A DNA stretch of 6,427 nt from DASTOB01 sp035720425 (lineage in GTDB: Bacteria > Chloroflexota > Limnocylindria > Limnocylindrales > CSP1-4): the NCBI GenBank assembly GCA_035720425.1, contig DASTOB010000096.1, positions 1 to 6,427 on the forward strand, in the 5' to 3' direction. The position numbers were made by a program, and so were the translations under genes. A model generated the notes under the pieces. It saw nothing but the letters and a program-made list of their open reading frames with translations. It was not told where the DNA came from and did no database searches. Positions 1 to 5,950 of this stretch are shown in pieces. How positions within the stretch are numbered: the first letter of the stretch is position 1; every line of letters starts with the position of its first letter.

Positions 1-1255
1 TGCCGGTCAGGCCATGGCCACCGGCTCGTCCGGCGATCGGGGCGGGTGGCGGGCTGGCGATGCGGCGGCGATACGCGTCGAGCGACGCGCGGACGTCGCC
101 CATCGTGTCGCCGCCGAACTTCTCCACGATGAAGCGTGCGAGCGTCAGCATGACCATGGCCTCACCGACCACGCCGGCCGCGGGCACGACGCTGATGTCG
201 CTGCGCTCGTAGTGCGCCTTGTCGACGGCCTCGCCGGTGATGAGGTCGGCCGACGGCAGCGGCCGGGCAAGCGTGGAGATCGGCTTCACCGCGCCCCGGA
301 CGACGATCGGTTCGCCGTTCGAGATGCCGCCGGTCAGCCCGCCGGCATTGTTCGTCCGGTGGACCCAGCGGCCGTCGTCCGTCCGGCCCTCGATCACGTC
401 GTGGACGGCCGACCCGAATCGCCGGGTCTGCTCGAACCCGAGGCCGAATTCGACGCCCTTGACGATATTGATGCTCATCACGGCGGCCGCGAGCGCGGCG
501 TCGAGCCGGCGATCCCAGTGGACGTACGAGCCGAGCCCGATCGGCAGGCCGTGGGCGACGACCTCGAACACCCCGCCGACCGTGTCGCCGGCCGAACGCG
601 CCTCGTCGATCCGGGCGATCATCCGCTCCTCGGCGGCCGGATCCGGGCAGCGCAGCGGCGAGGCGTCCGCCTCCTCGCGGGAGCGCGTCGCGTTGGCCGG
701 GTCGAGCGCCACGCCGCCGACCTCTGCGCTGAACGACCAGACGTCGATCCCGAGCTCGCGGAGCAGGGCGCGGGCGACGCCGCCGGCCGCCACCCGCGCT
801 GCCGTCTCCCGGGCCGAGGCGCGCTCGAGGACGTTACGCACGTCGTTGAAGCCGTACTTGAGGGCGCCGGCAAGATCGGCGTGGCCGGGTCGGACGCGGG
901 TGACCGGGGTGGCCCGCTTGTTGCCCTCGTCGGCCTGCGCCGCCAGCTCCGCCGCCTGCTCGTCGGACAGGCCCTCGACCTGCATGACCCGGGTCCAGTT
1001 CTCCCAGTCGCGGTTGCGCACGAGGAGGTGGATCGGCGAACCGAGGCTCAGCCCGTGGCGAACACCGCCGAGGATCTCCGCCCGGTCCTGTTCGATCGCC
1101 TGGCGCGCGCCACGGCCGTAGCCGCGCTGCCGACGGGCGAGATCGATGGCGAGGACGTCGGCGTCGAGGGGCAGCCCGGCGGGAATGCCCTCGACGATGA
1201 CGCCGAGGGCCTGGCCGTGCGACTCGCCGGCGGTGAGGAAGCGAAGGCGGCCCAC
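1..1255 (-). CDS. aroC: Chorismate synthase, 3' end outside window
   Basis: Converts 5-enolpyruvylshikimate-3-phosphate to chorismate, the last step of the shikimate pathway, in the cytoplasm with reduced FMN. Translating the minus strand from a GTG at 1255 gives VGRLRFLTAGESHGQAL, the typical N-terminus of the family. Further conserved blocks follow: RRQRGYGRGARQ (about residues 40-51), RPGHADLAGALKYGFND (about 122-138), RNVLERASARETAARVAAG (about 140-158), MSINIVKGVEFGLGF (about 260-274), TNNAGGLTGGISNG (about 301-314) and a C-terminal FGGDT. There are 418 codons in the window and no stop, so the gene runs past the left edge. The family is usually 350-400 residues, so only a non-conserved tail should be missing; that tail already looks Pro/Ala/Gly-rich. 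It is the fourth gene of the aro operon, 38 bases after aroE. No strong ribosome-binding site is visible, and the frame stays open upstream of the GTG, which was chosen by family alignment. Confidence 0.95.
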   Translation of the reverse strand, partial: MGRLRFLTAGESHGQALGVIVEGIPAGLPLDADVLAIDLARRQRGYGRGARQAIEQDRAEILGGVRHGLSLGSPIHLLVRNRDWENWTRVMQVEGLSDEQAAELAAQADEGNKRATPVTRVRPGHADLAGALKYGFNDVRNVLERASARETAARVAAGGVARALLRELGIDVWSFSAEVGGVALDPANATRSREEADASPLRCPDPAAEERMIARIDEARSAGDTVGGVFEVVAHGLPIGLGSYVHWDRRLDAALAAAVMSINIVKGVEFGLGFEQTRRFGSAVHDVIEGRTDDGRWVHRTNNAGGLTGGISNGEPIVVRGAVKPISTLARPLPSADLITGEAVDKAHYERSDISVVPAAGVVGEAMVMLTLARFIVEKFGGDTMGDVRASLDAYRRRIASPPPAPIAGRAGGHGLTG

Positions 1256-1293
1256 TCCGGTGCCGTCCGTCTGATTCGCGGCGCGCCGGCCGG

Positions 1294-2205
1294 CTAGGAG
1301 CCGGCCACCGCGGTCGGCTCCGGGCCGGTTGGCTCGGGACCCGCGGGCTCGCCCTCGGCGGAACGCAGCCCGCCGGCGCGCGCCTCCGCCAGCTTCGCCT
1401 GCATGAGCTCGAGCGGCGCCGGCTGGCCCGTCCACAGCGTGAACGCCGCCGCGCCCTGGTGGAGGAGCATGAGCTCGCCGTCGAGGGTCGTGCAGCCGGC
1501 CGCCGCAGCGTCGCGGAGCAGGCGCGTCCGGTTGTAGATGAGGTCGAGCACGAGCAGGTCGCCGTGGAGGATCTCGGCGGGGATGGGGCTCTCGTCGCTC
1601 GTCAGCCCGATCGACGTGGCGTTGACGAGGACCTTCGTCTTGGCCAGCTCCGCCTCGATGATGGACTCGTGCCATGGCATCGCCCGGAGCTCCATGTGGG
1701 CGGCACTGCGGGCGAAGTGCTTGACCATGCCCTCCGCGCGGTGCAGGTGGCGGTTGAACACGACGATCCGCTGGAAGCCCTCGGTGATGAGGCCGAGCAC
1801 GACGGCGCGCGCACCGCCACCGGCGCCGAGCACGACCGCCTGGCGCGGCATCTTCTGCCGGCCGACGAGTGTGTCGAGCGCGACCCGGAAGCCGGGCACG
1901 TCCGTGTTATGGCCGATCAGCCGGCGGCCCTCGCGCGTGATCGTGTTCACGGCGCCGGTCGCGTGGGCCTCCTCGGTCAGCCGATCGACCATCGGCACGA
2001 CCCGCTCCTTGTGCGGGATCGTCACGTTCGCCCCGAGGAACGCGTCGGTCCGAAGCTCGGCCACCGCGTCGGCCAGCTGGATCGGGGAACGGTCCCACAA
2101 CTCGTACGCGGCGTCGATGCCGAGCTCGTCGAAGGCGGCCTGGTGCATCGCGCCCGACAGCGAGTGGGCTACCGGATGGCCGATGAGGACGACGCGCTTC
2201 GTCAT
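1294..2205 (-). CDS. aroE: Shikimate dehydrogenase (NADP+)
   Basis: Reversibly reduces 3-dehydroshikimate to shikimate with NADPH, the fourth step of the pathway. The 303-residue product starts MTKRVVLIGHPVAHSLSGAMH, with the shikimate-binding serines S15 and S17. NVTIPHKE carries the catalytic lysine K66, and GHNTDVPGF supplies the paired aspartate D102. A Rossmann loop GAGGGARA (127-134) is followed by VVFNRHLHRAE (148-158), which matches the NRTxxRA NADP-phosphate loop except that His replaces Thr. NATSIGL (195-201) and MLLHQGAAAFTLWTG near the C-terminus are also typical. The last 25 or so residues are a low-complexity tail with a PEPTGPEPT duplication, beyond the usual 270-290 residue fold. 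The ATG overlaps the aroA stop as ATGA, and a GGGG run about 8 bases upstream can serve as ribosome-binding site, so the start is well supported. It is the third gene of the operon. Confidence 0.96.
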   Translation of the reverse strand: MTKRVVLIGHPVAHSLSGAMHQAAFDELGIDAAYELWDRSPIQLADAVAELRTDAFLGANVTIPHKERVVPMVDRLTEEAHATGAVNTITREGRRLIGHNTDVPGFRVALDTLVGRQKMPRQAVVLGAGGGARAVVLGLITEGFQRIVVFNRHLHRAEGMVKHFARSAAHMELRAMPWHESIIEAELAKTKVLVNATSIGLTSDESPIPAEILHGDLLVLDLIYNRTRLLRDAAAAGCTTLDGELMLLHQGAAAFTLWTGQPAPLELMQAKLAEARAGGLRSAEGEPAGPEPTGPEPTAVAGS

Positions 2206-3584
2206 GCTCGCACCCCTTCGAGGTCGCTGAAGAAACCCGGATAGGAGATCGCCGCGCTCGATGGGCGGCCGACGGTCGCCGCGCCGCGGGCGATGAGGCC
2301 CGCGACCGCGAACGTCATCGCCAGGCGGTGATCGTCGAGGCTGTCGGTCACGCCGCCGCGCAGGTCGGTGGGACCGGTGATGCGGAGGTCGTCGCCGTCG
2401 ACCGCGATGTCGGCGCCGAGCGCCGCGAGGCCGGCGGCGATGCCCGCGATGCGATCGGACTCCTTGTGGCGCAGCTCGCTCGCGCCGCGGATCGTCGTCG
2501 TCCCGCGGGCCTGGGTCGCGGCGAGGCACAGGATCGGGATCTCGTCGATCGCCGCCGCGACCTCGCGCGGTCCCAGGTCGATCGCCCGCAGCTCGCTCGA
2601 TCGGACGGTCAGGTCGGCTAGCGGCTCCCCGACACCGTCGTCCCTCGCCGGATCGCCTGCCTGGCGCGGTTCGGACGACCCGTCCATTCGAATCGGCCGC
2701 TCGTCGAGGTCGGCGCCCATTGCCGCGAGCAGATCGATGATCGCCCGCCGGGTGGGATTGACCCCGACTCCCTCGATCGTCAGGACGGCATCGGGGTGGA
2801 TCGCGCCGGCGACGAGCCAGAACGCGGCCGCGGAGACGTCGCCCGGGACCCGCTCGTCGACTGCCTGCACGGCCTGTCCTCCCTCGAGGCTCCACGAGAC
2901 GCCGGCGGGACCGTCCTCCCGTGTCACCGGCACGCCGCGCGCGCGGAGCATCCGCTCGGTGTGGTCGCGCGTGGCGACCGCTTCGCGGACGGTGGTCCGT
3001 CCCTCGGCCCGCAGGCCCGCGAGGAGGATCGCCGACTTGACCTGCGCGCTCGGCACGGGCGTCGTCACGTCGATCGCCCGAAGCGGGGTGCGCCCAACCA
3101 CGGTGAGTGGTGGAAGGGAGTCGTTCTCGCGGGCGTGAAGCGCCGCGCCCATCGAGCGCAGCGGCTCGATGATACGAGCCACCGGACGGCGGCGCAATGA
3201 TGCGTCGCCGTCGAGGACGCTCCGGAACGGCTGTCCGACGAGCACGCCGGCGATGAGTCGGAGGCTCGTGCCGGAGTTTCCGCAATCGAGCGGGCCGGTC
3301 GGTTCGCGCAGGCCGTCCACGCCGGGCGACGCGACCCGGTAGCCCACCGTGGCGCCCGCGGAGCCGTCGGCTTCACGCTCCACGTCGGCTCCCAGGCGGC
3401 GCATGATCCCGGCCGTCGAGCGGACGTCGGCGCCGTCCCCGGCGCCCGCGATCCGGCTCTCGCCAGCCGCGAGCGTGGCGAGGATGAGCGCGCGGTGGCT
3501 GACCGACTTGTCGCCGGGCACCCGCAGCCGGCCGCGCAGTCGCGCGGCAGGAGCGATGGCGACGGCGTCCGCGACCGCGCTCAA
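2202..3584 (-). CDS. aroA: 3-phosphoshikimate 1-carboxyvinyltransferase (EPSP synthase), class II motifs
   Basis: Transfers enolpyruvyl from PEP to shikimate-3-phosphate to give EPSP, the sixth step of the pathway and the target of glyphosate. The 460-residue reading shows LRVPGDKSVSHRA (20-32), LDCGNSGTSLRL (99-110), SAQVK (179-183), RDHTE (206-210), NPTR (276-279), the catalytic region AIDEIP (D347), RHKESDR (372-378) and DDHRLAM (417-423). GDKS, SAQxK, RxHTE and NxTR together are the published signature of class II EPSP synthases. About 18-20 residues at 299-318 (charged, Gly/Pro-rich) look like an extra surface loop before PLADLTVRSSELR. The start chosen is TTG at 3584, which overlaps the aroF TGA as TTGA and gives the expected short N-terminus. 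No ATG or GTG lies between it and the first conserved motif, so the start is probable rather than certain. Confidence 0.95.
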   Translation of the reverse strand: MSAVADAVAIAPAARLRGRLRVPGDKSVSHRALILATLAAGESRIAGAGDGADVRSTAGIMRRLGADVEREADGSAGATVGYRVASPGVDGLREPTGPLDCGNSGTSLRLIAGVLVGQPFRSVLDGDASLRRRPVARIIEPLRSMGAALHARENDSLPPLTVVGRTPLRAIDVTTPVPSAQVKSAILLAGLRAEGRTTVREAVATRDHTERMLRARGVPVTREDGPAGVSWSLEGGQAVQAVDERVPGDVSAAAFWLVAGAIHPDAVLTIEGVGVNPTRRAIIDLLAAMGADLDERPIRMDGSSEPRQAGDPARDDGVGEPLADLTVRSSELRAIDLGPREVAAAIDEIPILCLAATQARGTTTIRGASELRHKESDRIAGIAAGLAALGADIAVDGDDLRITGPTDLRGGVTDSLDDHRLAMTFAVAGLIARGAATVGRPSSAAISYPGFFSDLEGVRA

Positions 3585-4663
3585 TGCTTGCTCAGTCCCG
3601 CGCCGCCGATGCCGAGGCCGGCGCCGCCGACGACTGGGTCGCCATGGAGTCCCCGGACGTGCTCGTGAACCGGCACGAGCGACGCCATCATGTCCTCGAA
3701 CTGGTCGAGCGTGAGTTGCTGTTCCGCGTCGGACAGGGCCTCGTCCGGGTGCGGGTGGACCTCGACCATGACCCCGTCCGCCCCGACCGCGACACCGCCG
3801 ATGGCGAGCGGCTTGACGAGCCAGCGCTTGCCGGTCGCGTGCGACGGGTCGACGATGACGGGCAGGTGGGTGAGGTGGTGGAGGAGCGGCACCGCCGACA
3901 GGTCCATCGTGTTGCGCGTGTACGTCTCGAACGTCCGAATGCCTCGCTCGCACAGGATGACGTTCGGGTTGCCGGAGCTCACCACGTACTCCGCGGCCAT
4001 GAGCCACTCCTCGACCGTGGCGCCGTAGCCGCGCTTGAGCATGACCGGCCGGGCGACCCGCCCGACCGCGGTGAGGAGCGAGTAGTTCTGCATGTTCCGT
4101 GTGCCGATCTGGAGGATGTCCGCGTACTCGGCGACGATGTCGACCTGGTTCGGCTCCATGACCTCCGTGATGACCGGCAGGCCGGTCCGGTCGCGCGCCT
4201 CGGCGAGGTAGCGGAGGGCCTCGACGCCGAGACCCTGGAAGCTGTACGGGCTCGTGCGCGGCTTGAACGCGCCGCCGCGCAGGACCGTCGCCCCATGGGC
4301 CTTGACCGAATCGGCCGTCTCGAACAGCTGATTGCGCGTCTCGACCGAACACGGACCGGCCATGACCGTCAGGCTCCCGTCGCCGATCACCGCGTCGAGC
4401 ACCCGGATCACCGTGTCCTCGGGGTGGAACTCCCGGCTCGCGAGCTTGAACGGCCGGCTGATCGGCGTGATCTCCTCGACCCCCGGCAGGCTGGCCAACC
4501 GGCTCATGAGCAGCTGCTTGCGAGGTCCGACGTCGCCGACGACCGCGATCACGACGCGCTCCGCGCCGGCGTGGTCGAACGGAGTCATGCCCTCGGCGAG
4601 GATGTGGCTCTTCACCCCGAGGACGTCCGCCTCGGTCGCGGTGCGGGCCATGACGACGATCAT
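3581..4663 (-). CDS. aroF: 3-deoxy-7-phosphoheptulonate (DAHP) synthase, type I-beta with N-terminal ferredoxin-like domain
   Basis: Condenses PEP and erythrose-4-phosphate into DAHP, the committed first step of aromatic amino acid synthesis. The product is 360 residues. Residues 1 to about 75 form a ferredoxin-like domain (MIVVMARTATEADV at the start, REFHPEDTVI at its end) like that of the Thermotoga maritima enzyme, where this domain mediates Tyr/Phe feedback inhibition. The TIM barrel follows: MAGPCSVE with metal ligand C105, LRGGAFKPRTSPYSFQG (128-144), QIGTRNMQN, LLKRG-like VMLKRG (207-212), ILCERGIRTFE (236-246), VDPSH (H275), VEVHP (E301) and LSD (D312), so all four expected metal ligands are present. 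A Gly-rich tail ends the protein. The ATG at 4663 has GGAAGGA ten bases upstream; an in-frame ATG at codon 5 is less likely. It is the first structural gene of the operon and lies 70 bases downstream of a terminator-like hairpin. Confidence 0.97.
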   Translation of the reverse strand: MIVVMARTATEADVLGVKSHILAEGMTPFDHAGAERVVIAVVGDVGPRKQLLMSRLASLPGVEEITPISRPFKLASREFHPEDTVIRVLDAVIGDGSLTVMAGPCSVETRNQLFETADSVKAHGATVLRGGAFKPRTSPYSFQGLGVEALRYLAEARDRTGLPVITEVMEPNQVDIVAEYADILQIGTRNMQNYSLLTAVGRVARPVMLKRGYGATVEEWLMAAEYVVSSGNPNVILCERGIRTFETYTRNTMDLSAVPLLHHLTHLPVIVDPSHATGKRWLVKPLAIGGVAVGADGVMVEVHPHPDEALSDAEQQLTLDQFEDMMASLVPVHEHVRGLHGDPVVGGAGLGIGGAGLSKH

Positions 4664-4673
4664 TCCGTGCGCG

Positions 4674-4680
4674 TCCTTCC
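4674..4680 (-). promoter_or_regulatory. Ribosome-binding site of aroF
   Basis: GGAAGGA on the minus strand, ten bases before the aroF ATG at 4663. It favours this start over the in-frame ATG at 4651. Confidence 0.6.
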
Positions 4681-4732
4681 GTCTCCGTCCCGCCGTGGTC
4701 CTCGCCCGTGCCCGCGTCCCCGTCGGCCAAAC

Positions 4733-4759
4733 AAAAAAGCAGAGGTCTCGCCTCTGCTT
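4733..4759 (-). terminator. Intrinsic terminator in the aro leader (attenuator)
   Basis: Read on the minus strand, AAGCAGAGG pairs perfectly with CCTCTGCTT across a five-base CGAGA loop. The hairpin runs directly into a six-base T tract. The T run exists only in the minus direction, so it terminates aro transcription and not the tRNA strand. It sits 70 bases before aroF, after the promoter and the leader peptide, with no complete gene other than that peptide upstream in the transcript. That position fits a conditional attenuator better than an end-of-gene terminator. Confidence 0.85.
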
Positions 4760-4819
4760 CGCCCGACACGACCCGTGCCCCCGGGTCCGACTACGATCCG
4801 GGAACGCTCATGCCGGGCG
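4760..4819 (-). promoter_or_regulatory. Alternative RNA pairings between leader peptide and terminator
   Basis: By hand-pairing on the minus strand, CGCCCGGCATGA (4819-4808: the last codons and stop of the leader peptide) can pair over 12 contiguous positions, including two G-U pairs, with TCGTGTCGGGCG (4771-4760), which abuts the 5' arm of the terminator. Two smaller, mutually exclusive hairpins lie between them: GTTCCCGG (4805-4798) with CCGGGGGC (4784-4777), and GACCCG (4787-4782) with CGGGTC (4775-4770). These are candidate pause and antiterminator elements. The 12-pair helix is adjacent to the terminator stem but does not overlap it, so how it would block termination is not resolved. Confidence 0.5.
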
Positions 4820-4843
4820 TCGATAAAAGTAGAAGCGGCTCAT
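4808..4843 (-). CDS. Phe/Tyr-rich leader peptide of the aro operon
   Basis: A 12-codon frame on the minus strand reads MSRFYFYRRPA and then TGA. Four consecutive codons are TTC TAC TTT TAT, so both synonymous codons of Phe and of Tyr are used once each. TTT and TAT are scarce in the neighbouring genes, which use TTC and TAC almost exclusively. The peptide lies just downstream of a promoter with a perfect TTGACA box and upstream of a terminator and the DAHP synthase gene. By analogy with leader peptides such as those of pheA and pheST in enteric bacteria, ribosome stalling at the FYFY codons when charged tRNA-Phe or tRNA-Tyr is scarce should favour readthrough into aroF. The ribosome-binding site is weak (GGA about 8 bases before the ATG), and the predicted transcript start leaves a very short 5' end. 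The peptide itself probably has no other function. Confidence 0.8.
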   Translation of the reverse strand: MSRFYFYRRPA

Positions 4844-4854
4844 CTGGTGTCCGG

Positions 4855-4884
4855 AGGCTAGCGCGACGCGCCCGCCCGTGTCAA
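4855..4884 (-). promoter_or_regulatory. Probable sigma-70-type promoter of the aro operon
   Basis: On the minus strand a perfect TTGACA (4884-4879) is followed after 18 bases by TAGCCT (4860-4855), which matches the -10 consensus at three positions. Transcription would begin near 4848, about five bases before the leader-peptide ATG. The -35 box is exact but the -10 is poor, so the start site is approximate. Confidence 0.55.
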
Positions 4885-4935
4885 CGAAACCGCGGCGCGT
4901 GCCGGCACCGCCTCCCGGACCGGCCGATCCCCTGT

Positions 4936-4943
4936 GCTAGGAT
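4936..4943 (+). promoter_or_regulatory. Possible extended -10 promoter of the tRNA pair
   Basis: The plus strand has TGCTAGGAT ending at 4943, a TAGGAT hexamer preceded by a TGn extension, 17 bases before tRNA-Ser. I see no good -35 box at the right distance. It points away from the aro promoter, so the two would form a divergent promoter region. Confidence 0.4.
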
Positions 4944-4960
4944 TCCGGCCGCTGCGCGAC

Positions 4961-5052
<92 letters not shown>

Positions 5053-5087
5053 GCCCCGCCGGCATGCAGCACCCCGCCGGCACGCGT

Positions 5088-5163
5088 GCGCCCGTAGCTC
5101 AGTGGATAGAGCGTCAGGTTGCGGACCTGAAGGTCGTGAGTTCGAGTCTCGCCGGGCGCGCCA
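5088..5163 (+). tRNA. tRNA-Arg (anticodon GCG)
   Basis: A 76-base class I tRNA with encoded CCA. The acceptor GCGCCCG pairs with CGGGCGC, followed by G and CCA. The D arm contains TAGCTCAGTGGATAGAGC. The anticodon stem TCAGG/CCTGA encloses TTGCGGA, giving anticodon GCG at 5121-5123. The T arm is GTGAG-TTCGAGT-CTCGC. GCG would read CGC and CGU by standard wobble, whereas most bacteria use an ACG anticodon deaminated to ICG. It lies 35 bases after tRNA-Ser with no terminator between, so the two are probably cotranscribed. Confidence 0.95.
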
Positions 5164-5184
5164 ACCCCAGTCGTGTGGTCGCTG

Positions 5185-5853
5185 ATGGGTCGAACTCGCC
5201 GCACAACCCTGCCCGAAACGGAGCTCTATGCGCCGGTCAAGGCCCTGCTCGAGGCACAGGGCTACAGCGTCAAGGGCGAGGTGCAGGGCTGTGACGTCGT
5301 TGGCGTCCGCGCTGACGAGCCGCCGGTGGTCGTCGAGCTCAAGCGGACGTTTGGCCTGGGTCTCGTCCTCCAGGGGATCGATCGCCTCGCGCTGACCGAT
5401 GCCGTCTATCTCGCGGTCGGGGCGTGGCCGGCTCGACCGGTCGACACGCGGCGTCTGTGCCGGCGGCTCGGGCTGGGGCTGATCGTCGTCGCCGACGGTC
5501 GAGCGGACGTGGTCATCGACCCGGCGCCGTATGTGCCGCGTACGAACCGTCGCCGGGTGGCTGCCCTGCTCCGCGAGCACGATCGTCGGATCGGTGATCC
5601 GACGGGCGGCGGCGCGACCCGTCGTCCGATCATGACGGCCTACCGGCAGGAGGCGATGCGCTGCGCCGCACTCCTGGCAGCGGGCCCGCTGTCCCTCATG
5701 GCGATGCGGGCGGCGGGGGATGTGCCGAACGCTGGCCGGATCGTCCGCGACAACGTCTACGGTTGGTTCGAGCGAGTTGACCGCGGCGTGTACGCCCTTA
5801 CCCCTCGAGGCGCGGCCGTACTGCCGGTAGCCGGATCCGAATCCCCGTCCTGA
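5185..5853 (+). CDS. DUF2161 family putative PD-(D/E)XK phosphodiesterase
   Basis: A 222-residue protein resembling the DUF2161 family, which is predicted to have a PD-(D/E)XK nuclease fold; its substrate is unknown. The N-terminal half shows LYAPVKALLEAQGYSVKGEV (14-33, with E32), GCDVVGV (D37), VVVELK (E51 and K53, the ExK part of the active site), then LVLQGIDR (61-67) and AVYLAV (73-78). All core catalytic positions are therefore present. Residues about 150-215 look like a winged-helix DNA-binding domain ending VDRGVYALTPRGAAVL. The ATG at 5185 lies 21 bases after the mature 3' end of tRNA-Arg, with no recognisable ribosome-binding site; an in-frame GTG at 5173 would be only nine bases after the tRNA. 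The gene is probably transcribed with the tRNAs and freed by tRNA 3' processing, which is inference. No membrane segment or signal peptide is seen. Confidence 0.85.
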   Translation: MGRTRRTTLPETELYAPVKALLEAQGYSVKGEVQGCDVVGVRADEPPVVVELKRTFGLGLVLQGIDRLALTDAVYLAVGAWPARPVDTRRLCRRLGLGLIVVADGRADVVIDPAPYVPRTNRRRVAALLREHDRRIGDPTGGGATRRPIMTAYRQEAMRCAALLAAGPLSLMAMRAAGDVPNAGRIVRDNVYGWFERVDRGVYALTPRGAAVLPVAGSESPS

Positions 5854-5950
5854 TCGCGTTCGACGGCTTCAGGCCCTTCGGCCCTTCGACGAATCGGGCC
5901 GGCGCGCGACGATGGTGGCGGCGCCCCACCGCTACGCGAGGTTGGTACAC

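Noticed and set aside
14..1297. Long plus-strand open frame of 427 codons
   Set aside because: It is antisense to aroC, has Arg/Asp/Gly-biased content without recognisable motifs, and chorismate synthase is unambiguous on the other strand.
1294..1350. PEPTGPEPT duplication at the aroE C-terminus as a functional motif
   Set aside because: It looks like ordinary low-complexity tail sequence; nothing links it to a function.
2206..3285. Upstream extension of the aroE frame, giving a 663-residue protein
   Set aside because: Residues before MTKRVVLIGH are out-of-frame readings of aroA; the ATG at 2205 overlaps the aroA stop as expected.
3585..4769. Upstream extension of the aroA frame, giving an 855-residue fusion
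   Set aside because: The extension lies wholly within aroF in another frame and has Arg/Gly-rich noise; the true start is near 3584.
4733..4860. T-box riboswitch as the explanation of the aro leader
   Set aside because: No T-box consensus (AGGGTGGNACCGCG-like) or specifier stem is visible, and the available leader is too short; the leader-peptide model fits better.
3584..4861. Long plus-strand open frame of 425 codons
   Set aside because: It is antisense to aroF and its leader; the DAHP synthase reading has every expected motif. High GC explains the open frame.
5878..5902. Hairpin CGGCCC/GGGCCG after the DUF2161 gene as a terminator
   Set aside because: Six pairs with an 11-base loop and no T tract; too weak to call in GC-rich DNA.
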